Made by a program: the position numbers and the translations under genes. A stretch of DNA of 64,000 nt. It comes from Aquimarina brevivitae. GTDB lineage: Bacteria > Bacteroidota > Bacteroidia > Flavobacteriales > Flavobacteriaceae. The stretch spans positions 1,656,208-1,720,207 of the forward strand of contig NZ_SGXE01000001.1 in NCBI RefSeq assembly GCF_004216895.1. The letters run 5' to 3'. A model generated the notes under the pieces. The model saw only the letters and a program-made list of their open reading frames with translations. It searched no databases and was not told the DNA's origin. Shown in pieces: positions 22,910-33,044 of the stretch (positions within the stretch are counted from its first letter, which is position 1; each line of letters starts with the position of its first letter).

Positions 22910-25075
22910 TTAATTTTGAGGAACAGGGAAACCTCTATCTCGCATAAGTGCATCAATTTTAGCATCTCTACCTCTAAATTTCCTATAGGCCTCAGCAGGA
23001 TCCATCGCATTTCTTGGTGCAAATAAATAGTTGACAAGCTTGGCAGCTACCACCTTATCATAAAACCCATCCGGTGCCTCAGCAAAGGCCTCAGCCGCAT
23101 CAGAGGTTAAAACATCTGCCCACATATATCCGTAATAGGCTGTAGCATAGCCTTCACCAGAAAACACATGTCCAAATTGAGGGGTTCTGTGACGCATTAC
23201 CAATTCCTTAGGCATATGTAAACTAGCCAGCGTTTCTTTTTCAAAGTTGGCGACATCTATAGTATCCGGGTCTGCTAAATGTAACTTCATATCCATCATT
23301 GCCGAAGCCAAATATTCTGTGGTAGCAAAACCTTGGTTGAATGTGGCTGCATTTTTAATTTTTTGTACCAGTTCTTTTGGCATAGGTTTGCCGGTTTCAT
23401 AATGAACAAGGTAATTGTTAATCACAGGATCTGTCGACAGCCAACGCTCCAATAGTTGCGATTGAAACTCCGTGTAGTCTCTTACTCCGCTATTAAGAGT
23501 TGGATATTTTACTTCTGAAGAGAAGAAGTGCAAGGCATGTCCAAATTCGTGAAAAAAGGTTTCTGCATCATCCCATGATACTAATACAGGCTCACCAGGT
23601 GCAGGCTTTACAAAATTAGAGTTATTGGATGCTAATACGGTTTCTTTGCCATTAAATGTTGTATGACTTCGATAGGTGGTCGCCCAGGCACCAGATCGTT
23701 TACCTTGTCTGGCAAATGGATCTAGATACCAAAGTCCAATATGCTCTCCAGAATCTTTATCAGTCACTTCCCATACATTTACATCAGGATGAAAAACTGG
23801 TACAGTACCCTTCGCTACTGTCGCAAAATTGTAATTAAATAATTCTCCTGCGACAAAGAACATCGCTTCTCGTAGCTTATCTAATTGCAAATAGGCCTTT
23901 ACTTCATCTGAGTCCAGGTCGTATTTCTTTTTTCGCACTTTTTCTGCATAATATCGATAATCCCAAGGCTCAATTATAATGTCTTTTCCTTCTGCATCTG
24001 CTATGGCTTGCATATCAGCCACTTCTTCTTCGACACGTGCAATGGCGGCAGGCCATACAGCATTCATTAATTGTAATGCATTTTCTGGTGTTTTAGCCAT
24101 TCTGTTTTGTAATCTCCATTCGGCATAATTGTCATAGCCCAATAGACCAACACGTTCTTTTCTTAATTGTAAAATTTTAGCTATGATTTCTTTGTTGTCA
24201 TGCTCATCATTATTATCGCCTCTTGAATAATAGTTTTTCCATACCTTTTCTCTCAATGCGCGCTCATCGGAATAGGTTAGAAAAGGATCCATGGAGGATC
24301 TCGTATTCGTTACAGCGTATTGACCTTCTTTGCCTCTATCTGCAGCAGCTTTTGCATATGCTTTTATTAAGGGCTCTGACAAGCCGCTTAATTGATCTTT
24401 GTTTAAGTAGGTAACATACCCCTCTTCGTCGGCTAGCACATTATTGGAGAAATTGGTATACAGCTCTGATAATTCTTTATTGATTGCTGCATAACGCTTT
24501 TTCTTTTCTGTGTTTAATTCAGCGCCATTCATTGCAAATTCTTCATAAATAAGTTGAACAACACGCTGTTGATCTGGTGCTAATTCCTTTTCTTTTGAAG
24601 CTTCATATACAGTTTTGATCCTTTGAAAAAGTTGTTCGTTTTGGGAGATCTTAGACTGAAACTCGGAGAGTTTGGGTGCCATTTCCTGTTGTACTTTTCT
24701 AAACTCGGGTGATGATATATTGCTGCTGTAAATCCCGTAGTACGTAAAAACGCGATCTAGAGTTTTACCAGATTTTTCCATAGCTACGATGGTATTCTCA
24801 AACGTGGGTGGTGCTTCGTTATTAGCAATTGCTTCAATCTCCTTAAGATTAAGTTCCATTGCTTTTTCCAGTGCTGGCTTTACATCTTCGACTTTCATTT
24901 TGTCAAATGCTGGTACCCCGTCAAAAGGACCTTCCCATTCTGCTAATAATGCATTCTGCGTGGATTTGTTATTATCCATAGTTTTTTCTTCTTCTGTGTT
25001 TTTGCAAGAATAAAAAAGTACGGTAGCTGTTAAAGCTAGCATACTTAAACTCTTAAGTGTATTGTTGATTTTCAT
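22910..25075 (-). CDS. M3 family zinc oligopeptidase, lipoprotein (Dcp-like)
   Basis: A 721-residue thimet/dipeptidyl-carboxypeptidase-type metallopeptidase. The signal peptide ends in a lipobox, LFYSC, so it is membrane-anchored in the periplasm. The zinc motif is FFHEFGHALH, and the downstream Glu ligand lies in the following helix. VRDYTEFQSQLLERWL and FGHVFSGEGYATAYYGYMW are conserved M3 features. It degrades short peptides. It is preceded on the same strand by the M14 peptidase and its partner gene, making a local group of secreted peptidases, and ends in a clear terminator. Confidence 0.93.
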   Translation of the reverse strand: MKINNTLKSLSMLALTATVLFYSCKNTEEEKTMDNNKSTQNALLAEWEGPFDGVPAFDKMKVEDVKPALEKAMELNLKEIEAIANNEAPPTFENTIVAMEKSGKTLDRVFTYYGIYSSNISSPEFRKVQQEMAPKLSEFQSKISQNEQLFQRIKTVYEASKEKELAPDQQRVVQLIYEEFAMNGAELNTEKKKRYAAINKELSELYTNFSNNVLADEEGYVTYLNKDQLSGLSEPLIKAYAKAAADRGKEGQYAVTNTRSSMDPFLTYSDERALREKVWKNYYSRGDNNDEHDNKEIIAKILQLRKERVGLLGYDNYAEWRLQNRMAKTPENALQLMNAVWPAAIARVEEEVADMQAIADAEGKDIIIEPWDYRYYAEKVRKKKYDLDSDEVKAYLQLDKLREAMFFVAGELFNYNFATVAKGTVPVFHPDVNVWEVTDKDSGEHIGLWYLDPFARQGKRSGAWATTYRSHTTFNGKETVLASNNSNFVKPAPGEPVLVSWDDAETFFHEFGHALHFFSSEVKYPTLNSGVRDYTEFQSQLLERWLSTDPVINNYLVHYETGKPMPKELVQKIKNAATFNQGFATTEYLASAMMDMKLHLADPDTIDVANFEKETLASLHMPKELVMRHRTPQFGHVFSGEGYATAYYGYMWADVLTSDAAEAFAEAPDGFYDKVVAAKLVNYLFAPRNAMDPAEAYRKFRGRDAKIDALMRDRGFPVPQN

Positions 25076-25098
25076 AATATAATAGTAATTGATGAATT

Positions 25099-25725
25099 TT
25101 ATGGTAAAATGTGAAGTTCAAATTCTATAAAGTGTTCGATTTCAGCCAGCTTCATCCATTTGTTTATCGTATACGGATGATTTCCGTCAATCATTACTGA
25201 GGGATCTTCATTAAAAAAATAAGGACTGCTATAAATGAATAAGGTAACACGATTTGTAGATCGATCTTCTTTTCGTTCACCGTAAGGATTTATGATGAAA
25301 TATTGTTTTGTAAGCTCTTTGATATAGGTTTTTTGAGATAACTCAAAGTGATGATAATCTGTCCAAGACCTTTTAATGTACCATTTGGATTTCAGTACGT
25401 CCTTAGTTTGCTTGCTTAAAAAAGTCAAAAGAATACTTCCATCTTTCTCAAGAATTCTATTAATATCAAGTCTTGAAATAGTATCTGTTTTGGTTAATTT
25501 TTCATTCCAAAATGTTTTTGTAATTATCAAAATCTTTGTTCCCTGATCTTTTATTCCATTTACTTTAAGGTCTAATCGCTCGACACCTTCAAAATCATAC
25601 AATTGTTGAACCTCTTTGGTAGATGCTATTGGTAAGAACTCTATAGTAATTGCTTCTTGAGCTTTTAATGCTGCATCAGAGAAACATACTATAAAACATA
25701 CTAAAAGAGTTTTTATAAAATTCAT
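25099..25725 (-). CDS. Secreted hypothetical protein coupled to M14 peptidase
   Basis: A 208-residue protein with a signal peptide (LLVCFIVCFSDAALKAQ). No domain is recognised. The mature part mixes beta-strand-like stretches (ITIEFLPIAST, LDLKVNGIKDQGTKILIITK) with lysine- and aspartate-rich segments. Its ATG overlaps the stop codon of the M14 carboxypeptidase gene (TAATG), so the two are translationally coupled and may act together. It is followed by the M3 peptidase gene 23 nt later. Confidence 0.7.
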   Translation of the reverse strand: MNFIKTLLVCFIVCFSDAALKAQEAITIEFLPIASTKEVQQLYDFEGVERLDLKVNGIKDQGTKILIITKTFWNEKLTKTDTISRLDINRILEKDGSILLTFLSKQTKDVLKSKWYIKRSWTDYHHFELSQKTYIKELTKQYFIINPYGERKEDRSTNRVTLFIYSSPYFFNEDPSVMIDGNHPYTINKWMKLAEIEHFIEFELHILP

Positions 25726-28205
25726 TAGAGTCTAAACTTGTTATTATTGGTTAAAAAGACCGCGTTTACAAAAAACAGCTTACCATTTTCCCAAAAGGAA
25801 CGAAATAATGGGTTGTCAACCATATAAATCACGCTTCCTTGCCCCATTCTAGCTTCACCAAATACTAATGAATTCTCTAAGCTTTTTTTCGCGTCCTCTC
25901 CTGCAAAACCAGATACGCTTTCAGGGGTAGTGATATAGGATATGTTATATCCATTTTGTAACAGCTGGTAAGAATCACTACCTAGCTTTAGGGTAAAATA
26001 GGTGTCATTATACCCAAATGCCATAGGGTGAGAGGGATCAACCTGCGTTTTAAAGATGCTTCCTGTAATGAAGTCTTTAACACTTTCTTTTTCGCGCTGA
26101 TCATAGGGTGTCAAGTTTCCAGTAGAATCTTTTTCTTTAGTATTGGATTTGTTTTCTTTGAGATCAAATCCTTTTTTATCACTAAATGCGGCTACAGCGT
26201 TTCCAATTGCAATCAGTTTACCTCCTTGTTGTACCCAATTAGAAATGGATTCCATAGTGTCCTTATCAAGGTAGCCACCATAATATCCATTAGGAAGAAT
26301 CAAAACGTCAAATTGTGATAATTCAATGTTTTTGAAATAATCAGTATCAATCGAGGTTACCGGATACCCTAATTGCTGTTCAAAGAAATGCCATATCTCA
26401 CCGTAACTTAAGGATGAAATGTAATTGCCTTTAAGAACGCCAACTTTTGCTTTTGTTATGAGTTTGATATCTGGGGATCCAAAATCAATACCCTTATTAG
26501 CAAAACTTGTTGGTGTAGCGTATAACTTCCTGTTATGATTATTAGCTATTGAGATTAATTTTTGATCGTAGTTTGTAGTAGCCTTATTATCGCTTTTGGT
26601 AATTATTAAACTCCCTTTTTTAAACTCAATTCCGTTATTCACAAAATCTTTTTCTGAAAATCGAACACGTATGTCGTTCTTTAATAAGTCTGCTAAGAAA
26701 GTGGCGTCCATAAGACTATTCCATTTAGCAATATATCCCGCTGCGGATTGATCCACCGTATTTTTTGTTGTCGTTTGTATTGCTTTAGTATAGGGTATAT
26801 CTGCAGTAGAAGCTACAGCGTCTAATCCGTAGGCATAAGGAATACTCCAGGCCGTAATATCATAGGTTAAAGGATTGCTTAATGCTGCTTTAGGCTCAAA
26901 AAGCACTTTGACCATTTTGCCTTTAGGTTGCGAGGTAGGTACAACGAGTGCGTTAGTTACATTAACATTACCTTTTTGTTGTTCCTTATACACAAATCCT
27001 GATACTTTTCCGGATGCTAAATATCCATATTGGATTTCGTGTTTGTCCAACAGCTGTGATAAGGCTCTAATTTTATCAGCCTCACCTTGTAATACATAGC
27101 TTTTATAGGTTAAATCTTCATTATTAAAAAATTTTTGAAACTCTGTATTAATTTTTGCTGCATTTTTTGAAGCAACTTCTACTGTTGATAATCCGGTAGT
27201 TAGATGATGTAGTGCTCTATCTTTTAAGGTAAGTACATACCCTTCATCCGTGTCAATACCCAATCCTGCACGTCCGTGGCCAGCCTGTTCATAGGTCATA
27301 CCAATTGCTCCCATAAATGTAGGGTAGGTGTCCCCATAACTAGGGTACAGTAAATCAAAACGTTCTCTAGTAAAAAATAGCCACCCGTTTTCATCGAAAT
27401 ATTTAGCGTGATTTTTACCAATTTGAGTTTGAAGATCACGCTGCCAAGGTGTTATGATTTCGTGAAAAGGTTCTGCAGCAGGTGCAAAATAGTAAGGTTC
27501 GTTGATCCCTTGTTCATGGAAATCTACGTGGATATGAGGCATCCATTGGTTATATATGTGGAGACGAGATGCGGTTTCTACCTGAGTGGCCCAGGCCCAG
27601 TCTCTATTTAAATCAAACAGATAATGATTCGGTCTTCCACCCGGCCAAGGTTCGTAATGTTCGGCTGCAGTTTGGCTTGTGTTGAACGGGGTAGCTTTAA
27701 CCATATTATACCAATTCGCATATCGATCTCTACCATCGGGGTTAATGCAAGGGTCGATAATGACTACGGTGTTTTTAAGCCACTCTTGTTTTTGAGTAAT
27801 AAGCTTGTATACCATGGCCATTGAGGCTTCGGTACTTGAGGCTTCATTGCCATGTACATTATAACTTAGCCAAACAATTGCAATATCCTTCTGGGTTGCA
27901 TCCCCATTAAGTAAACCAATATTTTTAAGGTTATTTTGTCTAATAGTTTCAATGTTTTTTAGGTTTTCCTCGGTGGATACAATAGCATAGGTTAGCGGTC
28001 TTCTTTCATTGGTCTGGCCATAGCGATGATAGCTGACCATAGGAGAGTTATTGGCAACGTGTTCAAAATAATTAACAACATCGGCGTGTCTTGAAAATTG
28101 TTCACCAATTTCATACCCTAAGAATTCTGCCGGAGATTTAGGACTGCTTTGGGCAACAGATAGGAAAGGAAGGTAGATAAATAAAACGAAGAGTAATTTT
28201 TTCAT
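25725..28205 (-). CDS. M14 family zinc carboxypeptidase
   Basis: An 826-residue secreted metallocarboxypeptidase. The signal peptide is FVLFIYLPFLSVAQ. The M14 domain occupies about residues 25-340. The zinc motif HxxE is in NVHGNEASSTEASMAM, the third ligand is the His of HVDFHEQG, NPDGRDRYANW is the substrate-binding stretch, and the catalytic Glu is in MTYEQAGHG. The C-terminal half contains a glutamine-amidotransferase/DJ-1-like region (FDVLILPNGYYGGYLD, WVQQGGKLIAIGNA), as in many Bacteroidota M14 proteins. It is the first gene of the operon with the 25099 and perhaps 22910 genes. Confidence 0.9.
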   Translation of the reverse strand: MKKLLFVLFIYLPFLSVAQSSPKSPAEFLGYEIGEQFSRHADVVNYFEHVANNSPMVSYHRYGQTNERRPLTYAIVSTEENLKNIETIRQNNLKNIGLLNGDATQKDIAIVWLSYNVHGNEASSTEASMAMVYKLITQKQEWLKNTVVIIDPCINPDGRDRYANWYNMVKATPFNTSQTAAEHYEPWPGGRPNHYLFDLNRDWAWATQVETASRLHIYNQWMPHIHVDFHEQGINEPYYFAPAAEPFHEIITPWQRDLQTQIGKNHAKYFDENGWLFFTRERFDLLYPSYGDTYPTFMGAIGMTYEQAGHGRAGLGIDTDEGYVLTLKDRALHHLTTGLSTVEVASKNAAKINTEFQKFFNNEDLTYKSYVLQGEADKIRALSQLLDKHEIQYGYLASGKVSGFVYKEQQKGNVNVTNALVVPTSQPKGKMVKVLFEPKAALSNPLTYDITAWSIPYAYGLDAVASTADIPYTKAIQTTTKNTVDQSAAGYIAKWNSLMDATFLADLLKNDIRVRFSEKDFVNNGIEFKKGSLIITKSDNKATTNYDQKLISIANNHNRKLYATPTSFANKGIDFGSPDIKLITKAKVGVLKGNYISSLSYGEIWHFFEQQLGYPVTSIDTDYFKNIELSQFDVLILPNGYYGGYLDKDTMESISNWVQQGGKLIAIGNAVAAFSDKKGFDLKENKSNTKEKDSTGNLTPYDQREKESVKDFITGSIFKTQVDPSHPMAFGYNDTYFTLKLGSDSYQLLQNGYNISYITTPESVSGFAGEDAKKSLENSLVFGEARMGQGSVIYMVDNPLFRSFWENGKLFFVNAVFLTNNNKFRL

Positions 28206-28348
28206 AAGGATACTGACTTGTTTTGAATAAAAAATTTAAGATCCGGTAAATTAGGTTGTTCATTTAACTCTATAAATCGTATTAACTAAAATTTAGGATT
28301 TCAGAAAATAAAGAGCTGTATCTTTAACCTCTAAAACTGATTAATTCT

Positions 28349-29944
28349 ATGTCTACGGAGTCTATTCCTTTTAGAGATACCAATTACTTTTCTTCTTTAT
28401 TATGTGATTATCTTGATGAAAAAGAGCAGCTACAATCGTGTTATGATAATTTTCCGCATTTAGCCAACTTTAAAGATCAGATAGATGCCAAAGGCAAATC
28501 GTTCTCTTTAGAAAATAGAGCAGTTTTAGTTCAAGTTTTACAAAAGCAATACCGTAAGATTGAGACTACCAAAAAGGTCAATGCTAATATTGATAGTTTA
28601 GGAGCATCCAATACGTTTACTATTACAACAGGACATCAACTAAATTTATTTACGGGACCGTTATACTTTTTATATAAAATAATTTCTACCATAAATCTAT
28701 GTAAGACATTAAAAGAAGAATATAAGGATCAAAATTTTATTCCGGTATATTGGATGGCAACTGAAGACCATGATTTTGATGAGATTAAATATTTCAATTT
28801 ATATGGTAAAAAGATTCAGTGGAATAGAACCTCCCAAGGTCCAGTAGGTAGATTGACAACAAAAGGATTAGACAAAGTTTATGAAATATTTGCTGCGGAA
28901 ATTGGAGTAGGTAAAAATGCAGATTATTTAAAAGCTCTTTTTAAGAAAGCTTATTTAGAATCTGCAACTTTAGCGGAAGCGACACGATATATTGCCAATG
29001 AACTTTTTGGAGTACATGGATTGGTGGTGATTGATGCCGATGATAAAGATGTAAAAAACCTTTTTGTACCCTATATGCAAAAAGAACTATTGCAAGGAAC
29101 TACCGTTAAAGCTATCGAGCCAACTATTAAGACCTTACAAAAATCAGGATATAACATTCAAGTAAATCCAAGGGATATTAATCTATTTTACATCACGGAT
29201 ACCCTTAGGGAGCGTATTATTAAAAAGGAAAATACTTTTTATGTCAATGATACCGAAATCGTTTGGCAGGAAACTGAGCTCATAAAAGAGTTACACGAAA
29301 ACCCAGAGCGATTTAGTCCTAATGTACTTTTAAGACCATTGTATCAAGAAGTGATGCTACCAAATCTCTGCTATATTGGCGGAGGTGGTGAGTTAGCTTA
29401 TTGGTTGGAGCTTAAAGAACTTTTTGTTGAAATGGAAGTTCCGTTGCCGATCTTACTGCTAAGAAATTCTGCACTATTGCAAACTGCAAAACAGTCCAAA
29501 AAGATGGTTAAGCTTGGGGTAACTACACAGGATCTGTTTTTAAAACAACACGAATTGATTAACAAAAAGGTGAGGCAAATTTCTAATATCGATATTGATT
29601 TTGGTCCTCAAAAGGAACACTTGCAGCAACAGTTTCAAGACTTGTATGCGTTAGCAGAGCAAACAGATGCTTCTTTTATAAATGCAGTAAAAGCACAAGA
29701 GGTCAAACAATTAAAAGGGTTGGCGAATTTAGAACAACGTTTGTTAAAAGCACAGCGGCTTAAATTAAGTGATCAGGTAGCGCGTTTAACTTCCTTACAA
29801 AATGAACTTTTTCCTAACCAAAACTTACAGGAGCGTGTAAAAAATTTTTCCGAATTTTATTTGGAGTATGGAGAGGATTTAATAGCTGAATTGATGGAGT
29901 ATTTACATCCTTTAAATGCCGAATTTGTTGTTCTGACAAATTAA
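28349..29944 (+). CDS. bshC: Putative cysteine ligase BshC (bacillithiol biosynthesis)
   Basis: A 531-residue cytoplasmic enzyme that joins cysteine to glucosaminyl-malate in the last step of bacillithiol synthesis. Recognisable stretches are TITTGHQLNLFTGPLYFLYK, VYWMATEDHDFDEI, GRIT-like VGRLTTKGL and NLCYIGGGGELAYWLELK. The C-terminal third is a coiled-coil helix hairpin (LEQRLLKAQRLKLSDQV). Length matches flavobacterial homologues. A near-consensus TATCTTTA lies at 28319-28326, and a terminator follows the stop. The other bsh genes are not in the window. Confidence 0.92.
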   Translation: MSTESIPFRDTNYFSSLLCDYLDEKEQLQSCYDNFPHLANFKDQIDAKGKSFSLENRAVLVQVLQKQYRKIETTKKVNANIDSLGASNTFTITTGHQLNLFTGPLYFLYKIISTINLCKTLKEEYKDQNFIPVYWMATEDHDFDEIKYFNLYGKKIQWNRTSQGPVGRLTTKGLDKVYEIFAAEIGVGKNADYLKALFKKAYLESATLAEATRYIANELFGVHGLVVIDADDKDVKNLFVPYMQKELLQGTTVKAIEPTIKTLQKSGYNIQVNPRDINLFYITDTLRERIIKKENTFYVNDTEIVWQETELIKELHENPERFSPNVLLRPLYQEVMLPNLCYIGGGGELAYWLELKELFVEMEVPLPILLLRNSALLQTAKQSKKMVKLGVTTQDLFLKQHELINKKVRQISNIDIDFGPQKEHLQQQFQDLYALAEQTDASFINAVKAQEVKQLKGLANLEQRLLKAQRLKLSDQVARLTSLQNELFPNQNLQERVKNFSEFYLEYGEDLIAELMEYLHPLNAEFVVLTN

Positions 29945-29964
29945 CAATCGATTTTTTGTTCTTT

Positions 29965-29988
29965 ATAGCTATCAAAGCTATCTTTTTT
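29965..29988 (+). terminator. Terminator of bshC
   Basis: ATAGCT/AGCTAT (29965-29981, 5-nt loop) followed by C and six T (29983-29988), 20 nt after the bshC stop. The stem is short. Confidence 0.6.
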
Positions 29989-30149
29989 AAAACCTATTTA
30001 ATTAAGGGTTTACGTTTAGAATTCCATAGTTTATGCACCTTAAAATCATAATTTTTAAATATAATACAGTAGATTTTGTAAGAGTGATAAAACTTTAGGT
30101 AGTAAGCAATAAGTGTCTGAAAATAAACATATTGTACGCTAAATTTCTT

Positions 30150-30157
30150 TAACTTTG
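30150..30157 (+). promoter_or_regulatory. Promoter -7 element of the 55-residue gene
   Basis: TAACTTTG matches TAnnTTTG exactly, 38 nt before the ATG at 30196. The nearest TTG (30132) is 15 nt upstream, shorter than usual. Confidence 0.5.
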
Positions 30158-30195
30158 AATTATAAATAGTGTTTAATAATTAAAGCTAATTAACT

Positions 30196-30363
30196 ATGAG
30201 TACTGCAACTTTAAATAAAAATATCTCAAGATCAAGAGCGATAATTACCTCTTTTTTTAATGTATTCAATTTTTCAATTGAAGAGGCTTCTTCAGAATTT
30301 TCAAAGGAGATGGAAAATAATACAATTCAAAGTTTTAATAATGTGATGTACAAGAAAGAATAA
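30196..30363 (+). CDS. Small hypothetical protein (55 aa)
   Basis: A 55-codon gene in an otherwise empty 763-nt gap. The protein begins MSTATLNKNISRSRAIITSF, is basic near the N-terminus and acidic and polar in the second half (SIEEASSEFSKEMENN). It could form an amphipathic helix (FFNVFNFSIEEAS). No signal peptide or membrane helix is evident. An exact -7 promoter element lies 38 nt upstream. No homologue is recognised; codon use and the promoter support it being real, but a conservation search is lacking. Confidence 0.6.
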   Translation: MSTATLNKNISRSRAIITSFFNVFNFSIEEASSEFSKEMENNTIQSFNNVMYKKE

Positions 30364-30707
30364 TACTATAGAATTCTATTTTTGAGCATGAATTGCTATA
30401 CATTTTAGTTGCAAAGGTAACCTGAATAAGGTATAACTACTTTTCAATATCGTGAACTATTCAAAATTTATGATGGACAATTAAGTGAATAATTCATAAG
30501 GGTATGTGCTTTTGATTACACAGCTCAGTACTACATTATACTATTGTAGTTTTATCAAACCACCTGGGATTATTCATTCTTGTATTAATAGCCTAAAGCT
30601 AAAGTGGAATAATATTGGGTTTAAATATGTAATGCTGTCGTAATGTATACATCAAGGTATTTTTATCGTAACCTAAAATGCAAATTAAAATGGGTTACAA
30701 ACTTCAT
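30364..30707. other. 344-nt gap with no recognised feature
   Basis: AT-rich sequence between the 55-residue gene and the convergent flavoprotein gene. No ORF with coding character, tRNA or strong T-tailed hairpin was seen. Confidence 0.5.
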
Positions 30708-31253
30708 TTAAGGGACTATAAAGCTTCCATCCCATCCACCGCCTACTCTTTTAAAACAAGCTCTAACGTGGTTAGGTCGCTTCAATTTTAAATATTCTAC
30801 TTTATCCGGCACAAACTTGAGTATAGTAAAGAAATCTTTTTTATCAAGGTAATCAACTATTTCTGGATTTTGGATTTCTTCTCCTGGCTTTTGAATGGTA
30901 GTATAATCTCTTTTGGATTTTTCAGGAATTTGTTGCCAGGCTCTTGCCAAGCTCTTGTCATCGTCAATGATATAGGCTTTTGCCCGGATTACTACCTGCA
31001 TTAATTTTTCTGGATCATAGAACAAAGCACTTACCCATTCTCTTTCGATGATGTGTGTTATTTTTTTTGATCTTTTGTCGGTATAAATGTACAGATTGAA
31101 ATCCTCATCAAAATCTCTTAAGACTACGGTTCTAAGTCTGGATCTTCCACTGATGTCAGAGGTAGCCATGGTAAAATATCTAAAAGGATGTTTTTTATCC
31201 GTAAGCGCCGATGATAGCTCTTTTTTAATAGTGTTGAAAATAAGGTCAGTCAT
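30708..31253 (-). CDS. Pyridoxamine 5'-phosphate oxidase family flavoprotein
   Basis: A 181-residue cytoplasmic protein with the split-barrel FMN-binding fold. It shows PFRYFTMATSDISGRSRLRTVVLRD, LYIYTDKRSKKITHI and WVSALFYDPEKLMQVVIRAKA, the strand order of PNPOx-like proteins. It is shorter than true PdxH and lacks a clear PdxH C-terminal RxxR motif, though it ends in FKRVGGGWDGSFIVP. It probably binds FMN and acts on an unknown substrate. It is divergent from guaA and stands alone. Confidence 0.85.
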   Translation of the reverse strand: MTDLIFNTIKKELSSALTDKKHPFRYFTMATSDISGRSRLRTVVLRDFDEDFNLYIYTDKRSKKITHIIEREWVSALFYDPEKLMQVVIRAKAYIIDDDKSLARAWQQIPEKSKRDYTTIQKPGEEIQNPEIVDYLDKKDFFTILKFVPDKVEYLKLKRPNHVRACFKRVGGGWDGSFIVP

Positions 31254-31403
31254 AAATAAGGATTAGGAATTGTCCTTATAAATTTAATTATTTATGGTGC
31301 ACTTTCAAAAGGTAAATAAATTTAAATCGCTTTATTTTTTTCAAAATTAACTCCACGAATTAAAAATATACGAAATCTGATTTCTGAGTTGTCAATTTAA
31401 TTT

Positions 31404-31411
31404 TATTTTTG
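31404..31411 (+). promoter_or_regulatory. Possible guaA promoter -7 element implying a leaderless mRNA
   Basis: TATTTTTG (31404-31411) matches TAnnTTTG exactly but ends only 3 nt before the guaA ATG at 31415. If used, transcription would begin at or within a few bases of the start codon. No TTG lies at the expected -33 distance, so the call is tentative. Confidence 0.35.
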
Positions 31412-31414
31412 CCT

Positions 31415-32947
31415 ATGCAAAAAAACAACGTACTTATATTAGATTTTGGGTCACAGTACACCCAGCTAATAGCCAGAAGAGTAAGAGAACTTAATATTTA
31501 CTGCGAAATTCATCCTTTTCATAAGATTCCCGAATATGTTGCAGATTTTAAAGCCGTCATTTTATCAGGATCTCCGTTTTCTGTTCGTGCAGAGGATGCA
31601 CCGCATCCAGATCTTTCTGAAATTCGAGGAAAAGTACCGTTGTTAGCTGTTTGTTATGGAGCGCAATACCTAGCACATTTTAGTGGAGGAGAAGTAGCAC
31701 CTTCGAACTTGCGGGAGTATGGTAGAGCTAATTTATCATTTATAAAAGATGGGGAGTTATTTTTTGAGAATATTACGGAGGGTTCTCAGGTATGGATGAG
31801 CCATAGTGATACGATTAAAGAATTACCTACTGGCGCAATACGATTAGCAAGTACGTATGATGTTTTAAATGCAGCGTATAAAATTGAAGGCGAAGAAACC
31901 TATGCAATTCAATTTCACCCAGAGGTGTATCACTCTACGGATGGAAAGCAGCTGTTAGAAAACTTCTTAATTAAAATTGCTAAATTAGAATCCGATTGGA
32001 CACCAGATTCTTTTGTAGAGAGTACAGTTGATGAGTTAAAAGCAAAATTAGGGAACGACAAAGTGGTCCTAGGATTAAGCGGTGGTGTAGATTCTACAGT
32101 CGCTGCCGTTCTATTACACAAAGCTATTGGTGAAAATTTGCATTGTATTTTTGTCAATAATGGTTTGCTTCGCAAAAATGAATTTCATTCTGTATTACAG
32201 CAATACGAAGGAATGGGGCTTAATGTGAAAGGAGTTGATGCTTCGGCACGCTTTTTGTCTGCTTTAGCAGGTATTAGTGATCCAGAAGAAAAAAGGAAAG
32301 CAATTGGAAGAGTGTTTATCGAAGTGTTTGATGATGAAGCACATCAAATCGAAGATGCTAAGTGGTTAGGACAAGGAACCATCTATCCAGATGTTATAGA
32401 ATCTGTTTCGGTGAATGGACCGTCAGTAACCATTAAATCGCATCATAACGTAGGTGGACTTCCTGATTTTATGAAGTTAAAAGTGGTAGAACCGCTTCGC
32501 ATGTTATTTAAGGATGAGGTGAGAAGAGTAGGAGCCTCAATGGACCTTGATCCAGAATTATTAGGTAGACATCCTTTCCCTGGACCTGGATTAGCTATAC
32601 GAATACTTGGGGATATTACAGAAGAAAAAGTAAGAATATTACAAGAGGTGGATGCTATATTTATCAACGGATTAAAAGAAAATAATTTATACGATCAGGT
32701 GTGGCAAGCAGGGGCAATATTACTACCGGTTCAAAGTGTTGGAGTAATGGGAGATGAAAGAACCTATGAAAATTGTGTTGCATTGAGAGCTGTAGAAAGT
32801 ACAGATGGTATGACAGCAGACTGGGTGAATTTACCTTATGAGTTTTTGCAGAAAACATCTAATAAAATAATTAATGGGGTTAAAGGGGTAAATCGAGTGG
32901 TTTATGACATAAGTTCGAAACCACCTGCTACTATAGAATGGGAATAG
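31415..32947 (+). CDS. guaA: GMP synthase (glutamine-hydrolysing)
   Basis: A 510-residue cytoplasmic enzyme converting XMP, glutamine and ATP to GMP. The start at 31415 ([20 protein letters not shown]) fits the family; a TTG six bases earlier is not needed. The GATase domain has its nucleophile Cys in LLAVCYGAQ and the His-Glu pair in QFHPEVYHS. The ATP pyrophosphatase domain has the P-loop [12 protein letters not shown]. The C-terminal dimerisation domain ends [10 protein letters not shown], as in all GuaA proteins. It is followed after 97 nt by a LysM protein gene, an order common in flavobacteria. Confidence 0.97.
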   Translation: MQKNNVLILDFGSQYTQLIARRVRELNIYCEIHPFHKIPEYVADFKAVILSGSPFSVRAEDAPHPDLSEIRGKVPLLAVCYGAQYLAHFSGGEVAPSNLREYGRANLSFIKDGELFFENITEGSQVWMSHSDTIKELPTGAIRLASTYDVLNAAYKIEGEETYAIQFHPEVYHSTDGKQLLENFLIKIAKLESDWTPDSFVESTVDELKAKLGNDKVVLGLSGGVDSTVAAVLLHKAIGENLHCIFVNNGLLRKNEFHSVLQQYEGMGLNVKGVDASARFLSALAGISDPEEKRKAIGRVFIEVFDDEAHQIEDAKWLGQGTIYPDVIESVSVNGPSVTIKSHHNVGGLPDFMKLKVVEPLRMLFKDEVRRVGASMDLDPELLGRHPFPGPGLAIRILGDITEEKVRILQEVDAIFINGLKENNLYDQVWQAGAILLPVQSVGVMGDERTYENCVALRAVESTDGMTADWVNLPYEFLQKTSNKIINGVKGVNRVVYDISSKPPATIEWE

Positions 32948-33044
32948 TAGCGCAGAAAATTTTGTAGCTATTTTAAAAACTAACAAAATTAAGAACAGAA
33001 TTGATCGTTATAAGAAGAGAACGATCTTAAAAGAGACAACAAAC

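Noticed and set aside
31409-31414. A TTG two codons before the guaA ATG, considered as the start.
   Set aside because: The ATG at 31415 fits the conserved N-terminus, and TTG overlaps a promoter-like element.
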